A stretch of DNA of 64,000 nt from Typhlomys cinereus (GCA_023101885.1 JALPQD010000396.1:943339-1007338), one strand, 5' to 3'. Counted from the first letter of the stretch, positions 23,385 to 36,657 are shown. Translations and numbers: made by a program. Notes: generated by a model not told the origin, from the letters alone.

Positions 23385-23825
23385 CTTATATTGCAGCATG
23401 TTTCTTCCACTTAAAAATATTACTGTAAAAGCATGGTCTATAACATTGGCCATAATTTCACATACCTTATGCTTCCTTCATATCTTCTATGCATTGAAAG
23501 GCCATACAGTGATATATATACATATATATATATATATATATGAATGCATCCAAGTCAGTAAGTGACACACCACTGTATTTCCACATATTCAGCAATGCTG
23601 TATACATGGAAACTTTTTATCAAGGTGTTTTAGAAGACTCTTCTCTCTACATTGAAGTATGATGATCCTAATTTCTTGTTAAGTATACTGAGCTTTTATG
23701 TCTGACAATTGCTTGCTATTTCTCACTTTTTGCTTCTTTGTTGACAACTGACTTTTCCATGGAAACCATTCTTGCAGAATGTTTAGTCATAAGGCTCAGA
23801 GGCAAACATGCTACTAATTTAAAAA
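23385..23825. other. AT-rich DNA with (AT)n microsatellite
   Basis: An (AT)n/(AC)-containing run lies at 23512-23541. Nothing else is recognisable. Confidence 0.6.
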
Positions 23826-24040
23826 ATATTTTATATTCTTATTTGTGAGAGAAATATATATAAAGAGAGCATGTACGCATACACACATTCAATGGCATAC
23901 ATGTGGAAATCAAACAATAGTTTTCAGATGTCAGATCTCTCCTTCCAACATGCAAACTCTGGGGATCAAACTTGGGTCTCTCTGTTTGCACACAGGGGCT
24001 TCTATCTGTTGAATAGGCTTGCCCAAAGCATTTCTGAGTC
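23826..24040 (-). mobile_element. B3-like SINE
   Basis: Plus-strand order (gagcatgtacgcatacacac, tgtggaaatcaaa, aactctggggatcaaac) matches the reverse complement of B3. Moderately diverged. Confidence 0.6.
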
Positions 24041-24049
24041 ACATATAAT

Positions 24050-25395
24050 ATATGAACCTAACCACTTCATTCAACTCAGTTAAATGAGAACACAATTCTC
24101 CTGTGTTAGTATTTGGCACAATGTTGGATTGCAGCTACCGGCAGACATCTTACTACATGAATTCCAACACTAAATCAAAAGAGAGGAATGGTGCCCCCAA
24201 ATAAGTGATTAAATTATGACTGTACTGCTGCTTTTTTTTGTTACTTAGCAGCACCTGTATTTTCCTGATCTATCTTCACAAATGATCCAAGATCGATTAA
24301 GTTCTCTAAATCCACACATTATTCACTGTAGGAATAGACAAGTTCTGGAATGATATTTCTGGGATATAAAATCTTTAAATTGGTCTTATGTCTCATGGAA
24401 TAGAAAATATTTTTGTGATTTGTTTATAGTTCATATTTCTTTCAAGCATATAAAGAGTGACCATAAAATGTTTCATCACTCTTTAAAGATGAAGAAGAGG
24501 TAAGCAAATATATTACAAAACAAAAGGGAACTAGAAAGTCATAGAACATGCTTAAGGACAGAAATGAAATAAAAAAAAATCCTTTACATTTTTAGATGAA
24601 GCTCAGAGTTCTATTAGCCAGAATTTCTTACTGTTCAGCATGCCACAGAAGTAGGGGCAGTGATTTTCACTTTTTTGTTGAATATTATGGGCCACCACTA
24701 TAAAATACTAACATTCATGAGGATTCCCCAGGTTCTGTCACTTTAGTTGATACCCTCTTAAATGATTTTCTACTTTTCCTGCCAAAAGACTGATGCAAAC
24801 TGTGAGCCTTGTCTTTGAAAATCCTCATTATTGTCATAGACAAAGCTGGAGAGAACAAAAGGAACCAGGTAGGCAGATGGATTGGGCGAGTGGGAGGAAA
24901 GAGCATAGCACACTTGAGTGCAGGCAACCTAGTTAAACTCAGCTGAGACGTGGCAATGATCTTCCCTAGAATACAAAACACTCAGAGAAGCAGCAGGTGC
25001 TGGTAGGAGAGGTAGGAAGCAAGCTGTGACAATGCTATGGGCGGCTGTCGTGATTTGCATTCTTAATTAAGCATATTGTCTTTATTTATATGACAAGAGC
25101 CAAATTCACTGTTATTACCACAGTTAAATAGTCTTTAAGAGACCTGGAGTAAAAGAGATGACTCTGAGTCACTTTAATCAAAACAATGATATCCCATTAA
25201 GAAAATGTTTATTTTCTCTAGTAAGGTTCTACTTTGTCAATATTTGCTATTTCTATCAGCTAATTAAGTGATCTCCATATGCAGGAGTAAATATTTTTGG
25301 TTTACCTTATCAAGTACAAGGTGATTTTCCTAAAGTTGCTCATACTTCCATTAAACATTTTAGTAATGCCTATCAGCTGTCACCATCATCACATG
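24050..25395. other. Unassigned unique DNA
   Basis: Nothing recognisable. The minus-strand open frame at 24715-24981 has no domain I can name. Confidence 0.45.
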
Positions 25396-25402
25396 TTGCA
25401 AT

Positions 25403-25469
25403 TTCTCTCTCTTCCTTTCTTTCTCTCTTTCTTTCTTTCTCTTTCTTTCTTTCTCTCTTTCTCTCTCTT

Positions 25470-25500
<31 letters not shown>

Positions 25501-25618
25501 TTCTTTCTCTCTCTCTTTCTTTCTCTCTCTCTTTCTTTCTTCTCTTCTTTCTTCTCTCTCTTTCTCTTCTGCGCTCTCTTTCGCTCTTTTTCTCTCTTTC
25601 TTTCTCTCTTTCTCTCTC

Positions 25619-25654
<36 letters not shown>
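25403..25654. repeat. Long pure-pyrimidine (CTTT/CT)n tract
   Basis: About 250 bp of almost uninterrupted C and T, mainly TTTC and TC units, with only a few interruptions near 25571-25585. Such a tract is mirror-symmetric and can form triplex DNA. The open frames on both strands here are artefacts of composition. Confidence 0.97.
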
Positions 25655-25804
25655 ATGTTAGCACTTTCTTGAGAGTATGGATCTTTTTTTATTCCTATAA
25701 CCATCTTCTTGAGATTATGGGTTTTTTCATTATAATGTCTACTACTTGTTTCGGGCATTGATAACGTATGAGACTTTAATCATCAGATCTTTTTTTATTT
25801 CAGC

Positions 25805-25930
25805 TTTTAAGCCTCACAAAATGAAGTATGAGTATTATGAGCATTTTCATTTTGGAGAGAAAGAAATTCTCACTCAGAGACTGTAAGTTCCATGAGTTTG
25901 TAAAGGAAGTCAGTAAGCAGGAGACATACA
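25805..25930 (+). repeat. MIR SINE relic
   Basis: A degraded 'gagcattttcattttggag... ctcactcagagactgtaag' follows the MIR core order. Confidence 0.45.
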
Positions 25931-26029
25931 GCATGCTCTGAACGATCTTATCACTTTGGTGAAAGCTGTATGTTGATTATAGGAAAGAGTACAAAAGAAT
26001 TAATGTTTGACACATGTTTTCTATGTACT

Positions 26030-26230
26030 GATAATGTGCAGTGACCTTGTATGTTAGCTCATTTTTATAACTCTATAAAGTAAATACTAATGTTGTCCCT
26101 ACTTTATAGATGGGGAAACAAGCAGAGAGATGCTAAGTTATTTACTCAATGGAAGTAATAACTGCTCAAACCAAAGTCAGTGCCTTGGCTGTCTGGCACT
26201 GAAGTTCTTATCCAATACTATAGCATGGCA
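26030..26230 (+). repeat. MIR SINE
   Basis: The MIR core is clear: 'ctactttatagatggggaaa' near 26099, then 'gagagatgctaagttattt' and 'agtcagtgccttggctgtct'. Pan-mammalian and old. Confidence 0.85.
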
Positions 26231-26524
26231 AGCTAGTGCTGTACCCCAAGAATCATTTGTGCAGAGGCCCTGGGGTATTCCCAGGAGTCAGATTTATTGA
26301 ATTCCTCTATGTGATTAGAGTCACACACTGTCATAGTTTTCAGCTATTCCACTTTATCTCAACTGAACTCTACTGGGAAAGGCACAAGTCTTTTATAGTT
26401 GCCTGCCTGAGTGTTGAGCATTATTTATTTAGTTTAGTTTTTCAATAACTGAGTAAAAATTGGAAATGTACATCACTTTGTCTGATAAAAGTAAGTGCAA
26501 TTGCCAAGAAAAAAATTTTAAAAA

Positions 26525-26765
26525 ACCTCCTGAGTTTGGATCGACATGTACAAGCAACACATGGTCTCTAATACTTGGCAATCACTTCCTTTGAGTGATT
26601 GAGACAGGAGAATGTAACATGAGTTCAAGTAGAAATTTTGTTTACATGATGATACTTTGTTTCAAATAAAATAGTAAAGAAAGTAAAGAAGGAAAGAGAA
26701 GGAAAGAATGAAGGAAAGAGAAAAAGAAGCAAAGAAGGGAATAGAAAAGAAAAGAAAAAAAGAAA
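26525..26765 (+). mobile_element. B1-like SINE with expanded GAAA/GGAA tail
   Basis: A diverged 7SL-type body (26530-26660: 'ctaatacttggcaatcactt', 'gagacaggagaatgtaaca') ends in a roughly 100-bp A/G-only tail at 26661-26765, apparently an expanded A-tail. Confidence 0.6.
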
Positions 26766-26769
26766 TATA

Positions 26770-29055
26770 TGTTCAAGATAAATGTATTTTCTTTCTCATC
26801 TTTGGAACAATCTGTAAAAAGTTGACATCCCAAAAGTATTTGAAGCTCAGCTTTCATTGTCTTTTTATTATTCTTGCTTAAGTACTTTCAAGCTGCCTCT
26901 CTTTGTAGATTTTAGTTAGCTCAAATTTTTTGGCTTCTCATACTGTCGTTCTAAAGTCATTTTGTGTTTTTTAATGTTAATTCTCATTCACTCATTCAGC
27001 AATCATTTGCAGACACTTTACCACAGAAGGTGGCAACATAGATGGCTATTTCTCTTGGTGCATATAGCTTGACAATGGCTATTGGTAGTCTGAATGATAG
27101 TCAAGTGACATTGTCCAGCACTGCATGTTTTACTTGGATTTTCTGCTCAAAACTAAGATTTGCCTGTCTATATTTCAACAAATGGAGGAGAAAGCTGTCT
27201 TTACCTCCTGATCACCTGTCACAGTGTTCAGAATATACCGAGTGTACATTTGCTGAGAAGATTGGATGGTGGAAAGGAGGAGAGGACTACAGAGAAGGAA
27301 AGACTAAGGCATATTTAAAAGGGGGATGGAGATATCAAGACAGTAAAGGTTCCTCTGGAGAAACAAAAACCACCAGGGAAGATTCTTTCCCCTTTGATTA
27401 GAGTGAAAACATCTCAAGGGAAGTAGAGTCCAGAAGGATCCCATGACATCTCATTTGTTTCAGTGGAAGACTGCATTTACTTTTTAACCTAGCAGAAATT
27501 GGTGGACTAAAGATAGTTTTTTTTTGAGCAGGGTGCTAAGATGATTGGATCTCGGGTTTGGAAATATTAATCTCACTTTCTGTGAGGACAGGATCTGTTC
27601 CATGGATGACATATTCCAAGCACCTGCAGCCATTCTGCTCTCAGCAGGTGTTCCATAGGCCAGTGCTAAGGGGCCAGGCCGTGCATGTGCCCTAGAGAGC
27701 AGCCTTGGAGCTAGAAGGACTGACAGAATTTCTCAATCTGTGCTTACAAGAGCCTAGGGCAGGCACAGACCTAGTTTAATCATTTAATTTTGAATAATAA
27801 TGACCTTCATTTAAAGAAAGAAACTAGAAATATGTGCTGGATGATTAGGAATTGAAGAAAAGTTACATATTCTGGTTAATTTATGCCATCCTCAAAGATT
27901 CAGATACTGCTCATAAAACTGCACTCATGAAGTTTTTGTAAGGACCCAGGTGAAGCCTGTGGTGTTTTACTCTACCTAAACGACAAAGTTTATTTTTCAG
28001 AAGGAGTGTGTTTACAAGCTTGGGCTGGAGTCTAGTGAATTTGGGTACAGGAATGGACAGAAACATCAATAGACCTCTTAGTTTTCACGAACCCTTTGAT
28101 CATGCTCTGTGATCATTCTTCTGTGATTTTAGTCCAAGTAATTGTTTCAGCAAATATTCATGTTCGAACACAGGGACGTCATTAGCTAGGCTAACTCACT
28201 GCCTTAACTCCTCCTACCTCCTCAGCAAGCAAATAAAATAAATGATGCTTAACTTGACGTTCTCAGAGCCATGTGTAATTTGCAAAGTTTAACCATATGA
28301 TATCACTGTGTTCTTTTCACCCAGTAAAGTTATTAATTAATTTTAGTGATAACAATATAAGGAGAAACCTGAATAAGTTCTATCTATTAGAAATCATTGT
28401 AATTTTGACACTTTCTTTGAGTAATAAATTACAGAACTGGCGTGAAGAAAATAGCTGTAAGCTGCTAATCTAGATTACATAAAATCGAAGTTGATATTTT
28501 TAAAAAACTGAAAATAAAATAGTATTACAAGTTTTCAATTTTATTGACCTCTTAAAACAGAATTATTTAAGGATTTGTTAGCATGCCCAAAGTGTTCTAT
28601 TTCACTGGTCTTTGCTTTTGATTGTGTCATTTCCTTCTTTTTAGGCACTTTAGATTTAAATTGTTCTTGCTTTAAAATTCTAAAAATAGGAACATGTCAT
28701 TGCTCCGATCTTTTCTCTGACCTAACCATTTCAAGTTCTTCATACTCTTAAGACTCTCCTCTAGCTGCATTTTGCAAGTTTTTGGTATGTTGCATTTTAA
28801 TTATCATTTAGCTCAGTTTAGTTTCTAATATTCTTTGTGAGTTTTTCCATTGATCAATTTTTGATTAGCAGAAGTTTTATGTTTTCCAAGTTAACTTTTA
28901 TCACTGAATTATGGTTTAATGCTGATGTATTAAGAGGATACATTCAGTGTGACTTTTATCCTTTGTAAATTGCTGGAATTTTGTGTGTGGTTTAACATAC
29001 AGTCTTCTTTAATGATTAAAATATTTCAGTCTACCATTTCATCTCATCTATTTGG
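26770..29055. other. Unassigned unique DNA
   Basis: No recognisable repeat or gene. The open frame at 27042-27401 (119 codons) has no known domain and no splice or promoter support. Confidence 0.45.
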
Positions 29056-29059
29056 TATG

Positions 29060-29182
29060 CATATATATATATATATATATTTGTATTAGTAATTTTTACA
29101 TGAGTTCTAGGGTTTGAACTTAGGTCTTTATGCTTGTGCATCAAACATTTTATTGACTGGGCTATCTCCCCAGTCATCACTT
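29060..29182 (-). mobile_element. (AT)n plus ID/B4-like SINE fragment
   Basis: (AT)n at about 29060-29081 is followed by 'ttctagggtttgaacttagg... gactgggctatctccccagtc', which is the reverse complement of a tRNA-like SINE head. Confidence 0.55.
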
Positions 29183-29269
29183 TCACTTCTAAATGATATT
29201 TTCACTAGATACAGAATTCTAGGTTAACATTCCTCACGTTTTAGCATTTTATTTTTCTATCAAATTATT

Positions 29270-29289
29270 CATTCATTCATTCATTCATA

Positions 29290-29356
<67 letters not shown>

Positions 29357-29559
29357 CAGAGGATATCATGTGCGCCTGTAGAGGCCCAAGGGTGACTTCT
29401 GGAATCATTGTGGATCTCTCAGCATCCTTTTTGCTTTGCTCTGGGATTTCCCAAGCACCATCTTTCAGAGTCAGAAGTGGAGACAGTCAGATGCCATTTC
29501 TGCTTGGTCCTTCTGCTTGTGAAGAACATTCTAACCTCTGAAGCCATCTTTCCAGCCCA
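29270..29559 (-). mobile_element. tRNA-derived SINE (older form) with (TG)n
   Basis: (ATTC)n at 29270-29288 and (TG)n at 29292-29353 form the tail side. The body 'gtagaggcccaagggtgac' and the head 'gaagccatctttccagccc' match the dominant SINE. Diverged, so older. Confidence 0.75.
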
Positions 29560-29600
29560 GTTTCAACACTTTAAAGAACTCATCTCACTGTATAATTTCT

Positions 29601-30560
29601 TTTTTTAACATTTTTTATTATTATTTCCGCTCATACAAACTTAATAGGTAGACCAGTTCCCTCCCCCCTTCCTCCTCCCCCTGAACCCCCTGCTCCCCCT
29701 TCCTCCCTCCCCATCTCCCAGTGCCTCCCCCCCCAATTCCCAGAGAGTCCTTTATTGTGTATGCCTAACTCTCCTCTTGGTCCTCCTTTCCGATGACATA
29801 AAAGGACCCAGTGGCATTTCCCTGAACCCTTTCTCGTGTTCCCCTTAAGCATAGGAACACTTCTGTGGCCATCAATCCCTTGCCTCCAAGGATCTTGGTG
29901 CCTTTAGCCGATGTTAGACTTTGTGAGGTCAATAGTGTGACGGACATGGCGCAGGGCATGCAAAGCCCTATTATGATTGCTTCAGCCCTATGTAGTGTGG
30001 AGACTTTTCAAATCATTGCTCCCCCCATCCTTTTGCTCTTACAATCTTATCACCCCCTCTTCCGCAGATGTCCCTGAGCTTCAGGATGGGGGGAGATTAG
30101 GCTGGCTTAGTTCTATGTGGATGATATAGAGTCTCTGAAGTTCTGGATTGTGGTTTGTTGATTTTCTTTTGCAGTTTTGCTGCTCCTGCAATGTCCTTCA
30201 CTCCATCCTGATGGGCACTGAATGTCACCCCCTGGTCAGAGACAAAAAACTGTTAAACTGGAGTCTTGTTATAATAGCACATTCAAGGGTAGATGTAATA
30301 AAAGCAGGAAACCTCGGTGAGGGAGGGATCAGTCACCCATTTGCAAAATGATCTCTTTTCATCTGCCAGACTATATGCCCTCCCCTTCTGGTGAGATCAT
30401 ACCCCCTCAGTTGTACATGATCAGGAACGAACGTCTAGTGAACTTAACCAGGTGTCACATTACTTACTTGCATTCCTTGGAGGTCGATTTTCTCTGCTGT
30501 AACATGGTCCCCTCTCTCCTTGTGTCTGGTGTGGCCCTCCAACCCCATCTCTCCTGTTCA
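29601..30560 (-). mobile_element. L1 3' end, main part of a 5'-inverted insertion
   Basis: Read on the minus strand this corresponds to reference-copy positions 7278-8196 of the L1 at 2.8-8.2 kb, plus the TTTGTATGAGC-type terminal block and an A-rich tail (the T-run at 29601-29607). The G-rich tract appears here as C-rich sequence at 29655-29735. With the segment 30561-30660 it forms one insertion flanked by a 12-bp target-site duplication, tgtataatttct (29589-29600 and 30661-30672). Confidence 0.95.
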
Positions 30561-30660
30561 CGTATGTACTCCCTAATAGGTGGCTCCTAGTACCAAACTC
30601 ACCCAGCCCACATTGAGACACTCAAGGGTAAACCTATGTAATACAGGTAATTGTAAGGAT
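30561..30660 (+). mobile_element. Inverted 5' segment of the same L1 insertion
   Basis: It matches reference-copy positions 7177-7275 (end of ORF2 and start of the 3' UTR) but in the opposite orientation to 29601-30560. The two segments abut in L1 coordinates (7275 and 7278). This is the twin-priming signature. Confidence 0.93.
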
Positions 30661-30672
30661 TGTATAATTTCT

Positions 30673-32080
30673 AATAAAAATAAGTAGTACTTTCATCACA
30701 TATCAACCACACATACCCTTTTCTACTCTGATTACTTTAAATATTCATTTATTCTTAAAAGTCAGACTGGATGTACATGCCTTTGATTGTCTTCTGCTCT
30801 TCCTGTTTGTTTTGTTGATCATCTTGGATGTGTGGATTAATAGTTTTTAATCAAGATTAAAAATAGATTTGATTATTCTTTCCTCTCATCCAATAAGTAA
30901 CTTTAAATATTAAAAACACAATAAGTACTAAGTGATATGGTTAAGAACACTTGTTTATTTTTTAAATTTTTTTGTCTCTTTTCTTTGGCTTAGGATAGAG
31001 TTTCTATTGCCTTGATATCAAGCCATTTCTTACATAAATATAATTGTGATTTTTAACTTTTAGTATTGAATTTTCATCTCTAGAATTATTTTTTCAATAG
31101 TTTATACTTTCCACTTGAAACTTAAGTTTCTTTATTATTCTTTTTCTTCAAATTATCAAAAACACAATACTAACTCTGTCTCTGAATTCTACTCTTTTTG
31201 CTCTTTTTGGCAGCTTCTCTCCCAGTTTTCTTGCATGTGAGTCACATTTTTTAATGCTTCTTTGTATGCTCAGTAATTGTATTTGGATATAAGACACAGT
31301 GGATGCTATGCATTTAGATTTAGTACATAGTTAATTCACTAATGGAGCTCATAGATCTCATAAGACTTACTATTAAGCTTCCTTAGTAAAAAACAAAACA
31401 AAACAAAAAAAACCAAACTATGGCAGGTGTAATTATGCATGCCATAGGAAAAACAAGTTTCACTGAGTGTTAATATTGACAATTCTATAGTTCATGAATT
31501 ATAACAGAGACTAGTTTACAAAACAATATTTACTATCCATCTCTTTACTGGAAAAGTGCACTGACTGCTCCTGTAGAATGGCTTTCACATAAGACACAGC
31601 TTTTCTGCAGTAAAGACCAAGGCGATTGCTGAGGTCTCTCTTCTTTCCATGCGTCAAAATTACAGTGTTTCTCCAATACCAGATTCCGCATTCAGCACAA
31701 AACTCCCTCAGAGTTGTTCTGTGCCAAGCCTTGTATGATGTCCTACATGTACAATTTATCATTTGGCTAAAGTCACAGGGAGAGTTTTATGTGGATTTTC
31801 CAGCTTCTATCTCTTTATATCTCTCTCCTTTTCAATGTTCTGCACCATATATTCCAGACAATAGTGTTGTGCTCAAGTTTAATACTCTAAGTATACTTTA
31901 TAGGTAAAATTCAACCTACAACATTAAAAAACTTTCAATCTCTACGCATCGGCTAAAAGATCATATAACACCAAACACTGTGGTTCTAGTCTCCAAAAAG
32001 GCCTCTGGTGCTAGTCAGTATGAAAGACCTGTTCAGAGCCTGTGTATTGTAAAGCTATCATGTAGTTCAAAGTTGATGGT
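30673..32080. other. Unassigned AT-rich DNA
   Basis: A-rich low complexity lies at 31388-31412. Open frames on both strands near 31511-31907 are overlapping and show no known domain. Confidence 0.4.
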
Positions 32081-32084
32081 TTCA

Positions 32085-32290
32085 GACTTGGAGAGGTAGC
32101 CCAGAGGTTAAAACTTCCCCTCGCAGAAAATGCTAGCACTGGAGGAAGGAGTCTGGAAAAATACAGAGTAAATAAGGAGGTAGCGCAGTCCAGGATGATT
32201 TCCAGTGTCATGGGTCCTCCATGGACACACATACTCAAGTGTTCTTTTCTACACACCGCTGTAACACTCCACATCCACAAATAGTTGATA
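32085..32290 (+). mobile_element. tRNA-derived SINE, degraded
   Basis: The head 'ttggagaggtagcccagagg' and the downstream 'gatgatttccagtgtcatgg' and 'gtcctccatggacacac' line up with the dominant SINE in plus orientation. Confidence 0.65.
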
Positions 32291-32858
32291 GTCTCAACCC
32301 CACCACCTAAGGAAAACATGAAAACATCATGACTGATAGGCAAAGTCTGCACTGTCTTATTTTAAAACTCACTATATTCTGACAAAAGTGAAAATGGAAA
32401 GGAAGGGCTCACTGCATCAAGAGACAATACATTCAAGAAAATACATTCAAGTTGAGTGAAAGAATATTTTAATGACTAATGTTTGGAAGCTCAAATTCCA
32501 AACTTAAATAAGATCTTTCTGTTATTTGGTAATGTTCATGCTTCACCCAGTGTCTTAGTGTGGTTTGTATTTTTATTTATGTGTTGTCATTTTCCTTCTA
32601 AAATTTTCTCTCAAGGAAAGTAATTTATAGGAATCTCAGGAAAGAAATTGGAAAAAGTAGTTGCTTGCTAAATAGATACCATGAGACTTCTTGAGGATTC
32701 TATTAGCTTCTATAATGTTTCCATAGGAATTTATTAATTTCAGAAGTCTTCCATCTTCTAAGTGGGTCAATTCTGCATAGTACACAGATAGAAAACAATA
32801 TCCAAAGAGATTTTGTGAATTGCTTCCATTATGTTTTTACTCTGTTTCATAGGATATT

Positions 32859-33114
32859 TTTTAAATTATTATTTATTCAATTGTGTGCGCATGTGTGTAT
32901 GTGTGTGTGTGTGTTAGAACCACAGGAGAATTCGGGAACCACCATGGACCGCTTCCACCTCCTGCCCCAGGATTCACAGCCTCAGCCCTACTAGGACCAG
33001 ACACGAAGGCTGCCCCCACTTCTACCCGGTGTCTGTATGTGGGGTCTAGGATCCAAACTCAGGACCTTCCCCCCACAAGGCAGAGGCTTAACCCCTGAGC
33101 CACCTCTCCAGCTC
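32859..33114 (-). mobile_element. tRNA-derived SINE (young form)
   Basis: Nearly the same sequence as the copy at 22937-23210. It is flanked by a 17-bp target-site duplication, ctgtttcataggatatt, at 32842-32858 and 33115-33131. It lacks about 20 bp of the middle (the segment corresponding to the part near 23045-23060). Confidence 0.95.
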
Positions 33115-33131
33115 CTGTTTCATAGGATATT

Positions 33132-33870
33132 GACAAGTTTATTTTGCTGAGGCTGTGGAACCTGACATTAATCATAATTCACAAACAGAACTTAGTCTGG
33201 ATAGAGATTTCAACAGATGAAAACTTAAATAAGCTTTCCAGTGCCAAATATGTATCATTTTACAGCTGCTCACATACTTGGTCTCTATCTACCCTTGGTA
33301 ACCCTGGTCATTCTTATTTAAAATGTGCTCTTAAGAAATGACTAAAATATTTTTAATATAATAATATATTTTTCTGGAAACAAGATGTAACCATGATAAC
33401 TTTTATTATTTTTGCAAGTGTTTTAAATTTCAGGGAAGTGGGATCTATCTTATCACCAAGAAGATATCTGATGTGAAATATATCCATTAAAGAACAAAGG
33501 CTTGAAAAACTACTGAATTATTTTAAAATATTGGGCAGCCTTCATATTCAACAGAAATGCTAACCACCTATTAATGCAATCACTCCCTTTGATTGCACCT
33601 ACACTCATTTTGAATATCGCCATGGAAACCAGAAAAACTGCCCTTAGTAAGAAATAATAAGGCTTTTTAAAGATACACTTTCAAACCACCTGCAAACAAT
33701 AGCCAAATCAAAAGCTCTAGAAACACTTTTCTCTCTTTTTGAATCCAAACATAGTCAAATGCTGTTCAGTTACCTAGTAAAGAGCAGCTAGTTACTTTTA
33801 AATGTAGATCTTCATTTTCATGTGTGCTCATATGTGTGAGTGTATGTGCATCTGTATGCACATGTATATA
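33132..33870. other. Unassigned DNA
   Basis: Nothing recognisable except a GT/CA-rich stretch at about 33825-33870 that may belong to the adjacent SINE. Confidence 0.4.
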
Positions 33871-33879
33871 AAGCTCAAG

Positions 33880-34135
33880 GGGTTGGCATCAGATGTCTTC
33901 CTTAGTCACTTTCAACCTTAGCTTTTCTGTCAGGGTCTCTCACTTATCCTGGAGCTCACCAATTTTGCTAGACTGTCTGACTAGCAAGCTCTTGGGGTCC
34001 TTCTCTCTCTGCCTCCCCAATTTTGTGATTATAGATATTACCACCACACCTTTTTTCCTGTGTGCTGGGGATCCAAACTGAAGTCCTTATACTTTTGCAG
34101 AAAGCACTTCACCTACTGAGCTACATCCTCATACC
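33880..34135 (-). mobile_element. B4-like SINE (B1 plus ID-type fusion)
   Basis: The plus strand reads as the complement of a B4-type composite: 'cagggtctctcacttatcct', 'gcctccccaattttgtgatt', then 'ctggggatccaaactgaagt' and 'cacctactgagctacatcct'. Confidence 0.75.
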
Positions 34136-34139
34136 CAAT

Positions 34140-36655
34140 TATGGACATTTTCATTTCATATTTGTTTAGTTTGAAATAAATGTAAATATACATGCATGCC
34201 TCCTTGCTATCTTTCTGATTATTCTTAACTAAGATGGGAAAAAAATGAGACTATCCTGGGTTTCAAGACAAAGTTCATCCATCTGAGTTCAAGTCATTCC
34301 AAACTATGGGAACAGAAACTTCTGGAAATCCCAAAAGAAATTAGTTCTATTTATTGAAGAAAAATATTTAATAATAAGTTTATGTCAATTGACTTTTTTC
34401 TTTCAGTAGATGAAAGAGGCCTGTGTTTGAGAAATGAATGGACCTTCAGTCCCTTCTAGCATTGGGGATAGGTGGATGTGAGCTATATGTTCTTGGGAGA
34501 TGCTCTTTTACTCTCTAGTAGAGGATGTTGAATAATGTTCATCAATTCTGAACAAAGAGCAAATGAATATGAATAAATGAAGGGAAATAAATTCTTAGTT
34601 TAAAAAATCCTTGACAAAGCCCACAGTTCCTCAAACTCCAGGGAAGAATTTAAGGCTTATAAAACAGATAAGTGATTGAATCATGCCTTGCTATTTTAAT
34701 TTGTATGAACTAAATTATCAAAGGACTCTATCTTCAGGAATCACTTCAGTAATTGATTACTAATCTCGTACTTTTTACTATAAAGGCATTTTAAAGAAAA
34801 ATAAAGTGTTTCAATCCATGGCTCTTGAAATTGTACTTTAATGGTTTAAGGTATCACTTAGTTACCTCATTAATTAGATCACTGCTTATGTCCTCATTTT
34901 AAATTGCTTATGAATACCAAAGGGTCCAGTTCCAGAGTTTTAAGACGTATTGGTTATTTTACTAGCCAAGGTCTGCTTCTCACATTACAGTTCTTTTTCA
35001 GAGTACATAGTTATCCCTTCTTCCATTAACCTGAACTCTGATATTACATGACAAGATGACTGCATTTAGAACTCAGCTCTTGTGTTTCCACCACAAACTC
35101 CTTCGAGCTGGTTAACTTCCACATAAATACACATTTCCTGTCCAAGTCTTCTCTGCTTGTAGTCTAGACACTACACCCGAGTCTTCAAGTAGGACATGAT
35201 CCTTTCTCTGCTTCGCTTGTGGACACACATCAAGTTTGCTGAAACCACTGAATTTTCAAAGAAAGACTTTGTGATCTGCACTTCCGAAAGCAATCATTGG
35301 ATCCCAAATAAAAACCTTGAATTCAAATAAGATCCTTATGTAACATATGTAATTTTGCTCAGTAGCAGCATCTATATTCTAGATATTCATGAAACCAATC
35401 AGTATTCTACTATCAACTTACATTAGGATGTTTGCTTTCACCCACTTTTTTTCTTAGTTAAAAGAGACATTTAGTGACTAATAAATAAATAAAATCTATG
35501 AAAAAAATAATTCATTTTATGCCCCTCTTAAAGGATTTAGCAATTTAAAATTGCAGTTTTCTCACATAGAAATTGAAAAAAATCAGCCCAGACAGCCATG
35601 AAGTTTGGAACTTTCTTTGCTGTGTTCTGACATTAATATCTTCAATTTGTCAACTCCCAAAGATTTTAGGTGGAATAATTCTATTTTGTAAGACAATAGA
35701 GTCCTCTAACTTAACGTTTTATGTGATCAAAAAGCTACTGCTATTGATATAGAAATACAATTGTCAAAAATAAGGACATACTTGGGAAATAATTACATTC
35801 ATGTTGGAGTATTTGATTAGAGAAAGAATAGAATTTTTCATTTCCTTTTTTATAATATTTTATATGTACACTGATATTCATAAGTTGGTAATAAAAATTG
35901 GTTGTTTTATGCCACAAAGCATTCATATCTGACTCTTGAAGTCTCACAATAAATAGAACAGTATATGAATTAATCAATAATTAGAAATAATAGAGTCATT
36001 TTGCTTATAATATTTCAAAAGCAATGAGGGAATAGAAAAAATACTATTTTGGTTGTAAATACAAAAGAAAAAAAACTTTATGAAATTTTAAGTTTGGGAT
36101 AATGGGAGAATTTTTGCCCTCTGCACTTAAATGGTCCAAAGAGTATGTGTCACAGATGTGGTGGGTTTGTATTTGATGTATGTCACTCCAATGTCCTTCT
36201 AATGGAACTTCCTGGAGAGCAGAAGCTAAGAAACCTCAGATTGCAAATCTTGGATATCCTTGGATCATAGAGCACTTTAGGAGTCTGTGTCTGAGTCACT
36301 GTGGGAGACTGTGGGCTACCTCCAACAGAAATATCTGAACTAAAGACTTGTAAAGGAAAATGGATTGTTCACATATGTAGCACAGTAAGCACTGCAGTTA
36401 CTCTTTCAGAGGTAGAAAGAAATCAGAGTGCCTGGAGAGAACTTAAGTACTTCTGCTGCATCAGAATAATTTCTTTTGGTACTTCCTTCAGTTGGGCACA
36501 GGCTATGTTCAGAACCTATATTCTACTTATTTGTAGCATTAAAAACTTACTAGTTCTACTGCAGCTTTCTAAGGAAGATAGCATTCTGCTATCAAATGAC
36601 GTGAAAAGGTTGCTAAACAGACAGAAATAAGAGGTGCTGTTCTTAATGATAGTGG
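34140..36655. other. Unassigned AT-rich unique DNA
   Basis: No gene or repeat I can support. The open frame at 36301-36630 (109 codons) has no recognisable domain. Confidence 0.45.
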
Positions 36656-36657
36656 TG

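Noticed and set aside
25297..25761. Open frames of 154 and 132 codons on opposite strands
   Set aside because: They are Ser/Phe/Leu-rich or Arg/Glu/Lys-rich translations of the pyrimidine tract, not proteins.
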